From NCBI RefSeq assembly GCF_000212355.1, contig NC_015496.1, positions 310,001 through 374,000 of the forward strand: 64,000 nt of DNA, given 5' to 3'. The DNA is from Dokdonia sp. 4H-3-7-5 (GTDB lineage Bacteria; Bacteroidota; Bacteroidia; Flavobacteriales; Flavobacteriaceae). Positions 18,305 to 27,296 of this stretch are shown one piece after another (the first letter of the stretch is position 1; the number at the start of each line of letters is the position of its first letter). The notes beneath the pieces are model-generated. The model made no database searches. It was not told the DNA's origin and saw only the letters and a list, made by a program, of their open reading frames with translations. The position numbers and the translations under genes were made by a program.

Positions 18305-18727
18305 TCAATCCTTCATCAAGAAATTCTCAATAGCAAGATTATAACTATTAAGACCAAAGCCTACTATTACACCCTTAACATATTTAGAAAGGTATGAATG
18401 ATGTCTAAACTCTTCTCTCGCAAATGTATTTGAAATATGCACTTCTATAACTGGAGTACTTATAGCTGCTACAGCGTCTCCTAATCCTATAGAGGTATGG
18501 GAATAAGCTGCTCCGTTTAAAATCACTCCGTCAAATGTGTCATTTGCTTCGTGTAATTTTGAAATGAGCTCTCCTTCTATATTACTTTGAAAATAGCTAA
18601 GCTCAGTGTCCTTATAAGCAAACTGAAGTTGAGTGAAGTAATCCTCGAAAGTTTCGGTTCCATAAATTTCTGGTTCACGCTTACCTAACATATTCAAATT
18701 AGGGCCATTTATTATAAGTAATTTCAT
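18305..18727 (-). CDS. aroQ: 3-dehydroquinate dehydratase, type II
   Basis: This 140-aa protein shows the type II dehydroquinase features: LLIINGPNLNMLGKREPEIYG (with the catalytic tyrosine), FQSNIEGELI, ILNGAAYSHTS and IEVHISN. It converts 3-dehydroquinate to 3-dehydroshikimate in the shikimate pathway. Length is typical. It stands alone, convergent with the phosphodiesterase gene 29 bases away, and a degenerate palindrome copy lies just upstream of its start. Confidence 0.96.
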   Translation of the reverse strand: MKLLIINGPNLNMLGKREPEIYGTETFEDYFTQLQFAYKDTELSYFQSNIEGELISKLHEANDTFDGVILNGAAYSHTSIGLGDAVAAISTPVIEVHISNTFAREEFRHHSYLSKYVKGVIVGFGLNSYNLAIENFLMKD

Positions 18728-18746
18728 AGATTATAGTTGTTGAGTG

Positions 18747-18762
18747 CGCTTTCGCGAGTGCG
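18747..18762. repeat. Dispersed palindrome, degenerate copy
   Basis: CGCTTTCGCGAGTGCG matches the 16-mer at 14 of 16 positions. The two changes break the right arm. It lies 19 bases upstream of aroQ. Confidence 0.7.
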
Positions 18763-18785
18763 TAAAAATACAGATTTACAGGGCG

Positions 18786-18817
18786 TAAAAAAAGCGCCTA
18801 TTATAAGGCGCTTTTTA
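18786..18817 (-). terminator. Intrinsic terminator after the outer-membrane barrel gene
   Basis: AAAAAGCGCCT / AGGCGCTTTTTT on the minus strand forms a stem with a short AT loop and a T-run, 21 bases past the stop. Confidence 0.85.
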
Positions 18818-18837
18818 CAATTCTTATTATTTAACTA

Positions 18838-19446
18838 TTAAAATGCAAATCCAGCTCCTAACATAAATACTCTATTACGAGCATCAAGGTCGAAACCTCC
18901 TAAGTCCTCACTACTAAAAACGTCTGAAAGTCCTAAGTTATAACGTGCGTTAAAATATAAACCATTGTTAAGTTTATATCCTAGTCCACCGACAACAGCA
19001 AAGTCTATCGTGTTTATAGCATCGTTATTAAAATTGATATCTCCAGAATCACCATCAGGATTAGAATCAATCTCACTATTTACATTAAATCCTATTTGTG
19101 GTCCCACTTCTCCATAAAACCCATCTACAAAGTAATACTTTGCAAGTACTGGCACATTAATGTAATCTAGCTGAAACTCAATATCATCTCCGTTATCAAC
19201 ACTCTGGATATCGTACCCCTGACCCGAATAATAAACCTCTGGTTGTATTGAGAATTTCTCTGTGATAGGCACTTCTACAAATCCTCCAAAATGGAAGCTT
19301 GTTCTTGCATCTGGATCATCAAAATCGTCTCCTCCTACAGTTGCAAAATTAACTCCTCCTTTTGCTCCAAATGACACCTCATCTTGTGCTTGAACGGCTA
19401 CAGTTCCAAATAAGGCTGCGATTGCTACTACTACTATTTTTTTCAT
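18838..19446 (-). CDS. Outer-membrane beta-barrel protein (porin-like family)
   Basis: This 202-aa protein has a signal peptide (MKKIVVVAIAALFGTVAVQAQ). The body has the alternating amphipathic strands of the small PF13568-type barrels: SFGAKGGVNFATVGG, TSFHFGGFVEVPI, FSIQPEVYYSGQGYD, YINVPVLAKYYF, YFNARYNLGLSDVF. It ends on an aromatic residue (MLGAGFAF), as outer-membrane barrels do. The role is unknown; these proteins are often abundant. It is divergent from xerD. Confidence 0.88.
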   Translation of the reverse strand: MKKIVVVAIAALFGTVAVQAQDEVSFGAKGGVNFATVGGDDFDDPDARTSFHFGGFVEVPITEKFSIQPEVYYSGQGYDIQSVDNGDDIEFQLDYINVPVLAKYYFVDGFYGEVGPQIGFNVNSEIDSNPDGDSGDINFNNDAINTIDFAVVGGLGYKLNNGLYFNARYNLGLSDVFSSEDLGGFDLDARNRVFMLGAGFAF

Positions 19447-19562
19447 GTTTGTGTTTGTTTTAAATGATGTCCAAAGCTATCCATCATCGTGTTAAATGCA
19501 TGTTAGGCACTTTCTAAACTCTTGTTAATTGAGAATCCTTTAATAATTGTATTTTCACTTTC

Positions 19563-20465
19563 GTGAAATGGGAAACAGGCATATCAAATTATAAAAGTTA
19601 CTTACGCATAGAACGTGGTCTCTCTGAGAACACTATAGACAACTATGCTCGAGACTTAAAAAAACTAACCCGCCATCTAGAGCAATTAGATAGTGCGCCA
19701 GATCCTATTACTATAACTAAGGATGATATTCAAGACTTTATATACACCATAGCCAAAGAAGTACAAGCCAGATCACAGGCTCGTATTATCTCTGGGCTTA
19801 AAGGCTTTTTCAATTATCTGATATTTGAAGATTATAGAAAAGATAATCCATTAGATCTTATAGAATCTCCTAGATTAGGTCGTAAACTTCCAGACACATT
19901 AGCTGAAGAGGAAATAGACGCCCTTATCACTGCCATAGACCTCTCTAATCCTCAGGGAGAACGCAATCGCGCTATGCTAGAAACACTCTATTCTTGCGGA
20001 CTTCGAGTAACAGAATTAATAAGCCTAAAACTTTCTGACTTATATTTTGAAGAAGGATTTATAAACGTGATAGGAAAGGGTGACAAACAGCGCTTTGTCC
20101 CTATAAGTGAGCATACTCAAAAGTACATCAACATATACCGTAATGAAATACGAACACATACAGACGTCAAACCAGAGTATGTAGATATTTTATTTTTAAA
20201 TAGAAGAGGTCGCCAGCTCACACGTGCCATGATTTTTACAATCATAAAAGATCTCGCAGTAAAAGCTGGAATTAAGAAAAGTATTAGTCCGCATACATTT
20301 CGTCACAGCTTTGCTACACACCTTTTACAAAATGGCGCCGATTTGAGAAGTATTCAGCAAATGCTAGGTCACGAGAGCATTACAACTACCGAAATCTATA
20401 TGCATGTAGATCGCAGTGACCTCGCTCGAGTGATGGAGCAATATCACCCTAGAAAGAACTACTAG
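19563..20465 (+). CDS. xerD: Tyrosine recombinase XerD
   Basis: This 300-aa recombinase has an N-terminal SAM-like DNA-binding domain (YKSYLRIERGLSENTIDNYARDL). The catalytic set is complete: Arg in CGLRVTEL, Lys in GKGDKQR, the HTFRHSFATHLL box, the second His in MLGHES, and the nucleophile Tyr in TEIYMHVD. There is no usable ATG near the N-terminus, so the start is taken as GTG at 19563. With its partner it resolves chromosome dimers at dif. No dif site was identified in the window. Confidence 0.95.
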   Translation: MKWETGISNYKSYLRIERGLSENTIDNYARDLKKLTRHLEQLDSAPDPITITKDDIQDFIYTIAKEVQARSQARIISGLKGFFNYLIFEDYRKDNPLDLIESPRLGRKLPDTLAEEEIDALITAIDLSNPQGERNRAMLETLYSCGLRVTELISLKLSDLYFEEGFINVIGKGDKQRFVPISEHTQKYINIYRNEIRTHTDVKPEYVDILFLNRRGRQLTRAMIFTIIKDLAVKAGIKKSISPHTFRHSFATHLLQNGADLRSIQQMLGHESITTTEIYMHVDRSDLARVMEQYHPRKNY

Positions 20466-20481
20466 GGTTTTCTTTCAATTT

Positions 20482-20493
20482 TTCGCGAAAGCG
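20482..20493. repeat. Dispersed palindrome, half copy
   Basis: TTCGCGAAAGCG keeps the right half of the palindrome while the left arm is AATT. It lies between the convergent stops of xerD and the M24 peptidase gene. Confidence 0.65.
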
Positions 20494-20502
20494 GACTTAT
20501 AA

Positions 20503-21813
20503 TTACTTCACAATAAGTATTTCTTCTTGCCTTCCTGAAACATATCTAAAGCCATCTTCACCCCAAAATCCTGCTTCCTCAAGCATAATTCTAATGTCCT
20601 TATTCCACTCTGGAATGGTTACGGTAGTATTGAGTTCAATAGCGTATGCTGTGTTCTCATAAAGCTTGTAGTCTCCTGTACCTGGCACACCACCTTGAGA
20701 GTCCCACATTCCAATCGTTGGCCCAGCGGCATGACCGTATAGTCCAAGTGGATGCGTATAGATAGAAGGCACAAGACCTTCTGCTCTAGTCTCCTTTAAT
20801 GATTTTAATAGAATCTCATTTCCAGTTCTACCTGTCTTAAAATTTGAAGCAAGTACATCTTGCACGCGGTTACCGTCTGCAAATGCTTTACTCAAGAACG
20901 CTGGCAGTTCCTTCTCGTCATCCTTTAAAACATATGCGTGCTGCTGGCAATCTGTATTAAGACGTAGATAAGTAATTCCAAAATCACAGTGCAACAAGTC
21001 ACCCTTCTGGATTACTTTTCCTTCTGGTCTATTAGAAAATGAAACAATATGACTCTCTAGCTTTTCTTCAGATCGTTGAATATCAACCGTAGGGTGAAAC
21101 CATGTTTCTAATCCCATATCTGTAACTCGCTGGCGTAAATACCACACCACATCATCTGTAGTTGTAACTCCTGGAACAATCACTTTATAGCTGAAGGCAT
21201 CCTTAATAATATCATGCGTCACATCTACTAGCTGTTCAAAATATTTCATTTCAAGCGCCGTGCGTGTTTCTAACCATCCCACTGCAAGATTCTGTGCAGA
21301 GACTACTTTTGATTGCTGAGTAGGTGATAGTTTTGATATAAAAGCCTCATAATCTGTCTTTACAATTCCGTCTGCAAGTCCAAAATCATCAGAATAATTA
21401 AGTCCAATTTTTGAAGGGTTGCGCTCTTCTATAATCTCTAGAAGACGTGCCCATTGATCTGGTTGTTTTTCTTTATCCCAAGCAGAGATGATATTCTTCC
21501 CTACGTTATATCTAGCTACTGCTAGCTTTTCAATAGTATTCTTTTCTTTATTTCTGTAAAAAACTAAAATAGTTCTCCTTCTCGCATTAAGCCACGTAGA
21601 AGGAAGCATTGTTTTTATAACAGGATCTTCATTATATTCTCTAGAAATCACAACCCACATATCAATATCTGTGCGGTCCATTAATGTAGGTAGTAAATTA
21701 TCAAATCTATCTGCTAAGACCTCATCAATTACGTCCGCTCTATCGCGTTCTGTTAAGATTTGACCATTAATGCATGCAAACGGAAGTAGTAAAAGTAATA
21801 GTAATGTTTTCAT
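20503..21813 (-). CDS. M24 family metallopeptidase (Xaa-Pro aminopeptidase-like), exported
   Basis: The start at 21813 gives 436 aa with a signal peptide (MKTLLLLLLLPFACINGQ); the frame extends to 21864 without signal character. An N-terminal creatinase-like domain precedes a pita-bread domain. The metal-ligand segments are CDFGITYLRLNTD, GHAAGPTIG, AIELNTTV and MLEEAGFW. It should remove N-terminal residues before proline, or act on related dipeptides, in the periplasm. The first aspartates are spaced more widely than in classical aminopeptidase P, so the exact activity is open. Confidence 0.85.
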   Translation of the reverse strand: MKTLLLLLLLPFACINGQILTERDRADVIDEVLADRFDNLLPTLMDRTDIDMWVVISREYNEDPVIKTMLPSTWLNARRRTILVFYRNKEKNTIEKLAVARYNVGKNIISAWDKEKQPDQWARLLEIIEERNPSKIGLNYSDDFGLADGIVKTDYEAFISKLSPTQQSKVVSAQNLAVGWLETRTALEMKYFEQLVDVTHDIIKDAFSYKVIVPGVTTTDDVVWYLRQRVTDMGLETWFHPTVDIQRSEEKLESHIVSFSNRPEGKVIQKGDLLHCDFGITYLRLNTDCQQHAYVLKDDEKELPAFLSKAFADGNRVQDVLASNFKTGRTGNEILLKSLKETRAEGLVPSIYTHPLGLYGHAAGPTIGMWDSQGGVPGTGDYKLYENTAYAIELNTTVTIPEWNKDIRIMLEEAGFWGEDGFRYVSGRQEEILIVK

Positions 21814-21846
21814 AGTTAAGTTGCTAGTCCTTAAAAATACTAAAAA

Positions 21847-21880
21847 CAAAAAAAGAGTATTCATCTGAACACTCTTTTCT
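21847..21880 (-). terminator. Intrinsic terminator after the Lys-rich exported protein gene
   Basis: On the minus strand AAAAGAGTGTTC / GAATACTCTTTT forms a hairpin with a short loop and a T-run, 27 bases past the stop at 21907. Confidence 0.8.
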
Positions 21881-21906
21881 TAATTATAAATTGATGTAAG
21901 ACTATT

Positions 21907-22395
21907 TTACCTGTCACCTTTATTTCTACGCTTTTTCTTGCGTTCCTTTTTCTTTTCTTTTTCTACTTTCTTATCAGTTCGTCCTGACTCTTCCTCTGCT
22001 ATGATCTTCACCACTTGTTCCTCGGTGAGAATATCTCTTAATTGAGATTCAAATTTCTTTTTTTCTAATTCCGCTTTTTTGCGCTTATCATCAATAACCA
22101 TGTCCTTATCATCTTGGATTGCCAATAATACAGTATAGTAATCTTTTAAATAACTTCTAAGCACCTCTTTACCAAAAACGTCTAGTTCAAACATTTCCTG
22201 GTATACGCTTGATCGCTCTAAACTTAACACATTAGGGTCTGGTTTCTCATTATAAGATGCTGCTACTCCTGGTGTGGAAGGAACTAAGCGCCTGCCTCTA
22301 CCACTAAAGTCAGTCCCATTTTGACCTCCAAATCCTTGAGCTTCAACACTCACTAGACACAACAACATCACTACCACTAAAAAATATCTCATCAT
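21907..22395 (-). CDS. Small exported protein with a Lys/Glu-rich C-terminus
   Basis: This 162-aa protein has a signal peptide (MMRYFLVVVMLLCLVSVEAQ) and a Gly/Arg-rich segment (GRGRRLVPSTPG). A helical middle part (YLKDYYTVLLAIQDDKDMVIDDKRKKAELEKK...RDILTEEQ) resembles the Spy/CpxP-like helices of periplasmic chaperones. It ends in a strongly basic tail of alternating K, E and R. No family can be named with certainty and a periplasmic role is inferred from the signal only. The gene lies 73 bases downstream of another exported protein of unknown function. Confidence 0.6.
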   Translation of the reverse strand: MMRYFLVVVMLLCLVSVEAQGFGGQNGTDFSGRGRRLVPSTPGVAASYNEKPDPNVLSLERSSVYQEMFELDVFGKEVLRSYLKDYYTVLLAIQDDKDMVIDDKRKKAELEKKKFESQLRDILTEEQVVKIIAEEESGRTDKKVEKEKKKERKKKRRNKGDR

Positions 22396-22468
22396 CTTAT
22401 CTATCTATTTTTGCAAATATGCATAATTATTTCGTGAATACTCATATTCAATAATGATGCCCAAATCT

Positions 22469-23170
22469 TTAATCCTTAATTACATCAAGTATTTCTGGCA
22501 ATAAAGTGAGTGCAGTTAAAGCAATCGCTCCGCCTAAATTTTTATGATCTGTAGCTCTTGATTGTTTACGCCGTTCTCTTTCTTGTCTTCTTTTATCCCG
22601 ACTAGAAACTCCTATTCCTTGGTATAATGACGTGCTACTAGCTCGACTTTTAATATCGTTGGCGCTGGCCATTAACTCTTGAGCATCTTCAATAACATCA
22701 ATACCGGCACCTCGTATCATGATCACACTACTCAATTTTTTCTCATCATAATGTGCCTCCATCATATCATACGCTATAGAAATTCCCGAGGAAGTCATCG
22801 CCATAAACTCACCCTTAAACAAACTCTCTACAGACTCTAGCAATACTGCCGCTTTGCTTACTTCTGTAAATGGAAGAATATTTGCACTTATCGCTCCATA
22901 GGTTCCTATCGCTATCATATCATTATCATCAAGCCTTTTAACGAGCAGCTTTATTCCTTGCTCTATGTAAAACTTATCTTCGGGAGAGATTCCTGCTTTT
23001 CCCGTCTCTACCAAGATATAGAGTTGCTGGGCATCTTCGCTTGGGAAGTTTTCGGCAGCATAGGTGATGAGATGTTCTGCTCTAATTACTACAGATTTGG
23101 TCTCAATTTCATTTTGACTAGGTAGTTGGAATGCAATAAATAATAGGACTAGTGTGAAGATACTTTTCAT
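22469..23170 (-). CDS. Exported VWA-like protein with degenerate metal site
   Basis: This 233-aa protein has a signal peptide (MKSIFTLVLLFIAFQLPSQ). It then shows a von Willebrand A-like pattern: strand LYILVETGKAG, helix KFYIEQGIKLLVKRL, strand DMIAIGTYG, and a threonine/serine-rich loop MTSSGISIAYDMM. Where a working MIDAS would have DxSxS it has ETGKAG, so metal binding is doubtful. The C-terminus has a basic RRQERERRKQSR stretch and a final hydrophobic helix (GGAIALTALTLLPEIL). I infer a VWA-like fold only from pattern; the function is unknown. Confidence 0.5.
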   Translation of the reverse strand: MKSIFTLVLLFIAFQLPSQNEIETKSVVIRAEHLITYAAENFPSEDAQQLYILVETGKAGISPEDKFYIEQGIKLLVKRLDDNDMIAIGTYGAISANILPFTEVSKAAVLLESVESLFKGEFMAMTSSGISIAYDMMEAHYDEKKLSSVIMIRGAGIDVIEDAQELMASANDIKSRASSTSLYQGIGVSSRDKRRQERERRKQSRATDHKNLGGAIALTALTLLPEILDVIKD

Positions 23171-23281
23171 AGGTCATACATTTTAAATGAATTGTAAACC
23201 TATAGCCTATATGATCTCATTTCCAGTTAGAATGAGCAAAAGCCTAGTACCAATGAGTGAAGTAATATAAGATGATTATTA

Positions 23282-23297
23282 CGCTTTCGCGAAAGCG
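23282..23297. repeat. Dispersed palindrome, copy 5 (3' of menE)
   Basis: Perfect 16-mer with a further A/T pair on each side, 11 bases past the menE stop codon. Confidence 0.95.
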
Positions 23298-23308
23298 TAA
23301 CTTCAACT

Positions 23309-24403
23309 CTATAAATTGTTTAAATACTCTTTTAAGGTTTGCCCTCTCTGTATTTTACCTGTAGCCGTACGCTGAAAGGAGGTTAATGAAACCGCAAGTT
23401 TAGGTAGTTCAAAAGACCCAAAAGCCGATATATCTGTAATATGCTCCTTTATAAAAAGAGGTTCTTCTTGCTCTACAAATAACGTTAATTGCTCGCCAAG
23501 CAGTTCATCTGGAACTCCGGCTACAAAATATGGAACATGGATAAATGGCGCCAACTTTGCCTCTATCTGTTCTGGAAACAATTTTACTCCACCGCTATTA
23601 ATTACATTATCAATACGACCTAGCCAGATGAACTTCTTATACGTTATGAGCTCTACAAGATCATTTGTAATCACGGGATCCGTGCTCACCTTAGGAGCTT
23701 TTATTACAAGACAATCCCTATTATCGATTTCGACTGTAACTTTGTCAAGTACTTTAAAAGGGATGATTCCTTCTTTATTTTTTTTTGGATTGACTCTTCT
23801 TGCTGCAATGTGAGTTACAGTTTCTGTCATTCCATAGGTTTCATAAACCTTGGTTTTAAGTCCTTGTAGTCTTAATGACAGTGCTGGTGATATCGCTCCT
23901 CCTCCTACAATAAGCTTTGAAAGTAAGTGTAATCGCGATAACGAATTATCAAGCTGAAAAGGCGTCATCGCACAAAAGTCATACGTTCTATAAACAGCAT
24001 CCAGCGGGTTTGATTTTGGCTGCGCCATATCAATACGCCATCCCAATGTCATGGCTCTTACAAGCATCATTTTTCCAGCAATATAATGCGCAGGAAGACA
24101 AAGCAATGCCGTTGTTTTTTCAAATACATCAAAGTGCTTTGCAGTTGCTTTTGCACTATTGATCATATGTTCCTTGTTTATCTTAATAAGCTTAGGTGTT
24201 CCCGTAGATCCAGAGGTATGTACCGTCACATACTTCTTAGCATCTAGCCACTCTATAATAAACTCACCTACAGATTCCTCATAAGGTTCTCCTTCTTTAA
24301 TAAAGGTATGCGCTTGCTCCTTTAATGAAGCAATGGTAAATGAAGCACCATTAAGTTTAAATTTAGGGTGTAAGCGCGTATATTTTTCAGCAAGCTCCGT
24401 CAT
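23309..24403 (-). CDS. menE: O-succinylbenzoate-CoA ligase, short form
   Basis: This 364-aa protein belongs to the AMP-forming acyl-CoA synthetase family: phosphate loop VHTSGSTGTPKLIKI, then YETYGMTETVTHIAAR, LGRIDNVINSGG and the late lysine in TATGKIQRG. It activates o-succinylbenzoate to its CoA ester in menaquinone synthesis. It is about 100 residues shorter than typical MenE proteins, with the missing part at the N-terminal end. The MenE call depends on the nearby menC, with which it shares strand and probably transcript. Confidence 0.85.
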   Translation of the reverse strand: MTELAEKYTRLHPKFKLNGASFTIASLKEQAHTFIKEGEPYEESVGEFIIEWLDAKKYVTVHTSGSTGTPKLIKINKEHMINSAKATAKHFDVFEKTTALLCLPAHYIAGKMMLVRAMTLGWRIDMAQPKSNPLDAVYRTYDFCAMTPFQLDNSLSRLHLLSKLIVGGGAISPALSLRLQGLKTKVYETYGMTETVTHIAARRVNPKKNKEGIIPFKVLDKVTVEIDNRDCLVIKAPKVSTDPVITNDLVELITYKKFIWLGRIDNVINSGGVKLFPEQIEAKLAPFIHVPYFVAGVPDELLGEQLTLFVEQEEPLFIKEHITDISAFGSFELPKLAVSLTSFQRTATGKIQRGQTLKEYLNNL

Positions 24404-24474
24404 ATCATTTAAATATACGGGTTCCTTGTAAGATTAATATTAAGCAAATGTAAAATGTAAGTCTGCTCAACTAT

Positions 24475-25413
24475 TTAAGCGCCAGCAAGAGGCTTTACAC
24501 TTCCTGTGAGTTTCTCTTTCCAGTTAGACCATTTATATTTTCTAGCAAAAATATACATGAGAATAGGTAGTATAATAAATATAGGAACAATCTGCCCTAT
24601 AGCCGAAGGCTCTGCAACATCACGAAAGATAGAATTAGTTTGTAATGCACTCCAATCTGAAGTTACGAGCAGTGCAATTAACATATTATTTGCCGCATGA
24701 AAGCCTAGAGCAAGCTCCATTCCATCATCCATAAGCGTTATAATCCCGAGAAAGAAACCTAAACCTATGTAGACCGATAGTATGCTGTATCCAAGCTTTT
24801 CTATTTCAGGATTAAGCGCGTGCATGAGTCCAAAAATAAGTGAAGTAATAATAAGAGGCACGAGCTTATTACCAGCAGCAACTCCTATCCCCTGCATTAA
24901 ATATCCTCTAAAAAGAAATTCCTCAAAAGAAGTTTGTAAGGGTAGTAGTATTAATGTGATGGCTAGAAGCCCAAGAAAAGGCATAAGATTAAAATTCCAC
25001 ACAAGATCTTCTGGAGCAAAATAGTATGCTACAAGTGTGGATACTATAGAAAACGCACCCCAAATAGCAAAAGCAAAGAAAAAACGAGACCAATCTATTT
25101 TTTTTCTAGCAGTTACTAGCTTTGTAAATCGCTGCTTATGTAGATACTTAACAACAACAACGAGTCCAAGTAACCCCCCTAAAAAGGTGCAAAGTGCAAG
25201 TACTAAGTAAAAATTACTTTCCCCTTCAAAAAGCGGAAAAAAATTCTCTTCTCCTGCTTCTAGAAAAGTATTTATATCACCAGCTCTCATCCACGAGCCT
25301 ACCATTAATGGAATTGCTCCTAAGATTTGCCAGCCTAAAATAAATATAATCAAGAAACCTATTATATATCTCCAACCCTCATGTAAACTCTTATACGCCT
25401 GCTCAATATACAT
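24475..25413 (-). CDS. CPBP family intramembrane metalloprotease
   Basis: This 312-aa membrane protein has about eight hydrophobic segments. The CPBP (Abi, CAAX-protease-like) motifs are present: EEFLFRGYLM, then FGLMHALN and GFHAANN, which provide the glutamates and histidines of the intramembrane metal site. Members of this family cleave membrane proteins or peptides; the substrate here is unknown. It sits between menC, 3 bases upstream, and menE, 71 bases downstream. It is therefore probably co-transcribed with menaquinone genes, although no biochemical link is known to me. Confidence 0.88.
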   Translation of the reverse strand: MYIEQAYKSLHEGWRYIIGFLIIFILGWQILGAIPLMVGSWMRAGDINTFLEAGEENFFPLFEGESNFYLVLALCTFLGGLLGLVVVVKYLHKQRFTKLVTARKKIDWSRFFFAFAIWGAFSIVSTLVAYYFAPEDLVWNFNLMPFLGLLAITLILLPLQTSFEEFLFRGYLMQGIGVAAGNKLVPLIITSLIFGLMHALNPEIEKLGYSILSVYIGLGFFLGIITLMDDGMELALGFHAANNMLIALLVTSDWSALQTNSIFRDVAEPSAIGQIVPIFIILPILMYIFARKYKWSNWKEKLTGSVKPLAGA

Positions 25414-25416
25414 ATG

Positions 25417-26451
25417 TTATAATTTAAAATTCCAGTGCTTATTATTATCCGTTCTTAAAGTTCCATTCACTACTTCTAGTGGTGAAGATATATTATTTGT
25501 AAAAAGGCTCCCCGTACCTAGTCCTTGAGGCCCTTTTGCTCCTAATTCATGGGTCCATTGTGCGATAGCATTAAGACCAATATTACTTTCTAATGCAGAG
25601 GTAATCCACCATGCGATCCCTAATGAATCTGCTACGTCAATCCACTCTTGACTTCCTTTAAAACCTCCAATAAAGCTAGGCTTTAAAATAATATATTGTG
25701 GTTTTATAGTTTCAAGCAGCTTGCGTTTTGAAGGGAGATCTGTCACTCCTATAAGTTCTTCATCTAGCGCTATTGGTGTAGGTGTACTCGCACATAATGA
25801 TGCCATTGCCTCCCACTGTTTTGTAGCAATGGGTTGTTCTATAGAGTGAATATCTAGCTCGGCTAGTTGGAATAGGACTTCTTTTGCTTTCGCGAAAGCA
25901 AAACCACCATTTGCATCTACCCGCAAGGTAAGCTGCTCATTATTGTAACTCTTTCTTATAGAGGAAAGAATCGCCATTTCGTCTTTAAAGTCAATGGCTC
26001 CTATCTTCATTTTTATACAATCAAAACCTTGCTCAAGCTTTTCTGCTACCTGCGCTCTCATAAAATCTTCATCTCCCATCCATATCAAGCCATTGATTTC
26101 TATAGCAGAGGTTCCTTCCGTAAAGGTAGATGGAAATAAAACATAGGGATGATTAGATTTAAGTGATAAAAACGCCATCTCAATACCCGCTTGTATACTT
26201 GGATAGGCTATTAGTTGTTCCCAAAGAGCTTGAGGTCCTTTAGTTATATTACTACATGCCCATTCCAGCTTCTGCTCATAATCTGGCACATCATCATAAC
26301 TAAGGCCTCTAAGGATTCCACATTCTCCTACACCCATCTTCCCATTATCATCAATGATAATATACCACGTCTCTTTTGTACGTAAGACACCTCGTGAAGT
26401 ACCGCTGGGGCTCTTGAACTCTAATATGTGCTTTTTATAATGTGCTTTCAA
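25417..26451 (-). CDS. menC: o-Succinylbenzoate synthase
   Basis: This 344-aa enolase-superfamily enzyme has a catalytic lysine pair in CIKMKIG. The metal ligands lie in LRVDANGGF, SIEQPI and IALDEELIG, and the second lysine is in YIILKPSFIGG. It dehydrates SHCHC to o-succinylbenzoate in menaquinone synthesis. It heads the run menC-CPBP protease-menE. The AFAKAK segment after DANGG is encoded by a palindrome copy and sits beside the metal-binding aspartate, showing that the repeat is tolerated in conserved surroundings. Confidence 0.92.
   Translation of the reverse strand: MKAHYKKHILEFKSPSGTSRGVLRTKETWYIIIDDNGKMGVGECGILRGLSYDDVPDYEQKLEWACSNITKGPQALWEQLIAYPSIQAGIEMAFLSLKSNHPYVLFPSTFTEGTSAIEINGLIWMGDEDFMRAQVAEKLEQGFDCIKMKIGAIDFKDEMAILSSIRKSYNNEQLTLRVDANGGFAFAKAKEVLFQLAELDIHSIEQPIATKQWEAMASLCASTPTPIALDEELIGVTDLPSKRKLLETIKPQYIILKPSFIGGFKGSQEWIDVADSLGIAWWITSALESNIGLNAIAQWTHELGAKGPQGLGTGSLFTNNISSPLEVVNGTLRTDNNKHWNFKL
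25886..25899. repeat. Dispersed palindrome, copy 6 (in menC)
   Basis: The 14-bp core GCTTTCGCGAAAGC is flanked by TTTT and AAAA instead of C and G, so the palindrome extends with A/T pairs. It reads AFAKA in menC. Confidence 0.93.
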
Positions 26452-26735
26452 TACGATCTTATTGGTCTAGTAAAAGTACTTAATCATGTGCATAAAACAT
26501 CTACAGAAATGAATTCTCAATATGATTTATTACATATATTTTCTTCAAGAAGTAAGCGGTTCATCCCCTATTTATTACCTTATATCTATGTTTTTTAAAT
26601 ACTAAAAAAGCGTTTTAATTTATAATTAATTAAATTACAAATAGTTACATAAGATTTTTACTAGTTAAATATATTAGAAATAAATTTTTTGTAATCTAAA
26701 AAATAGCTAGATTTATCTATATAAACGTCACTATT

Positions 26736-27296
26736 ATGATTGCATATCCTACAAAGGGACATTTATTAGTTGCCGAACCATCTATACTAGGTGATACATC
26801 ATTTACAAGGTCTGTAATTCTTCTTGCAGATCATAATGATAAAGGCTCTGTAGGGTTTATTCTCAATAAACCGCTGGATGTCAAACTATCAGACTTAATA
26901 GAAGGCATAGAGGATTGTGAGATGCCTATTTACAATGGAGGACCTGTAGAGCAAGAGAATCTCTATTTTATACACACCGTTCCTGATCTTATAGAAGATA
27001 GCCTAGAAATAGCCTCAGGTATTTATTGGGGAGGGAATTTTGAGAGAGCCCTAGAACTAATTATGAACGAAGAAATCTGCTGTGAAAAAATTAAATTTTT
27101 TCTAGGATATAGTGGATGGGAAAGCAACCAGCTTGACCAAGAGATCGTGCAAAACAGCTGGGTCATTCTTGAAAATGACCAACAAGATGCACTACTCAAA
27201 GATAACCACACAGCACTGTGGAGAGATAAAATTATAGAAATAGGCGGTGATTATGCCTTATGGTCTAATGCTCCAGAAAACCCTCAATATAACTAA
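26736..27296 (+). CDS. YqgE/AlgH family protein
   Basis: This 186-aa cytoplasmic protein has the family hallmarks GHLLVAEPSILGDTSFTRSVILLADHN, GSVGFILNKPL, YNGGPVEQENLYFIH, then GIYWGGNFE and FLGYSGWESNQLDQE. The family is widespread and its biochemical role is not established; the AlgH name comes from a reported effect on alginate regulation in Pseudomonas. It converges with the aminotransferase gene and the two coding regions overlap by four bases. A 284-bp very AT-rich gap separates it from menC. Confidence 0.93.
   Translation: MIAYPTKGHLLVAEPSILGDTSFTRSVILLADHNDKGSVGFILNKPLDVKLSDLIEGIEDCEMPIYNGGPVEQENLYFIHTVPDLIEDSLEIASGIYWGGNFERALELIMNEEICCEKIKFFLGYSGWESNQLDQEIVQNSWVILENDQQDALLKDNHTALWRDKIIEIGGDYALWSNAPENPQYN

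Noticed and set aside
19553-19568. TTTCAC-TTTC-GTGAAA at the xerD start resembles a parS site or a degenerate palindrome copy
   Set aside because: parS has the two arms joined without a 4-base spacer, and the match to the dispersed palindrome is weak; it also overlaps the GTG start of xerD.
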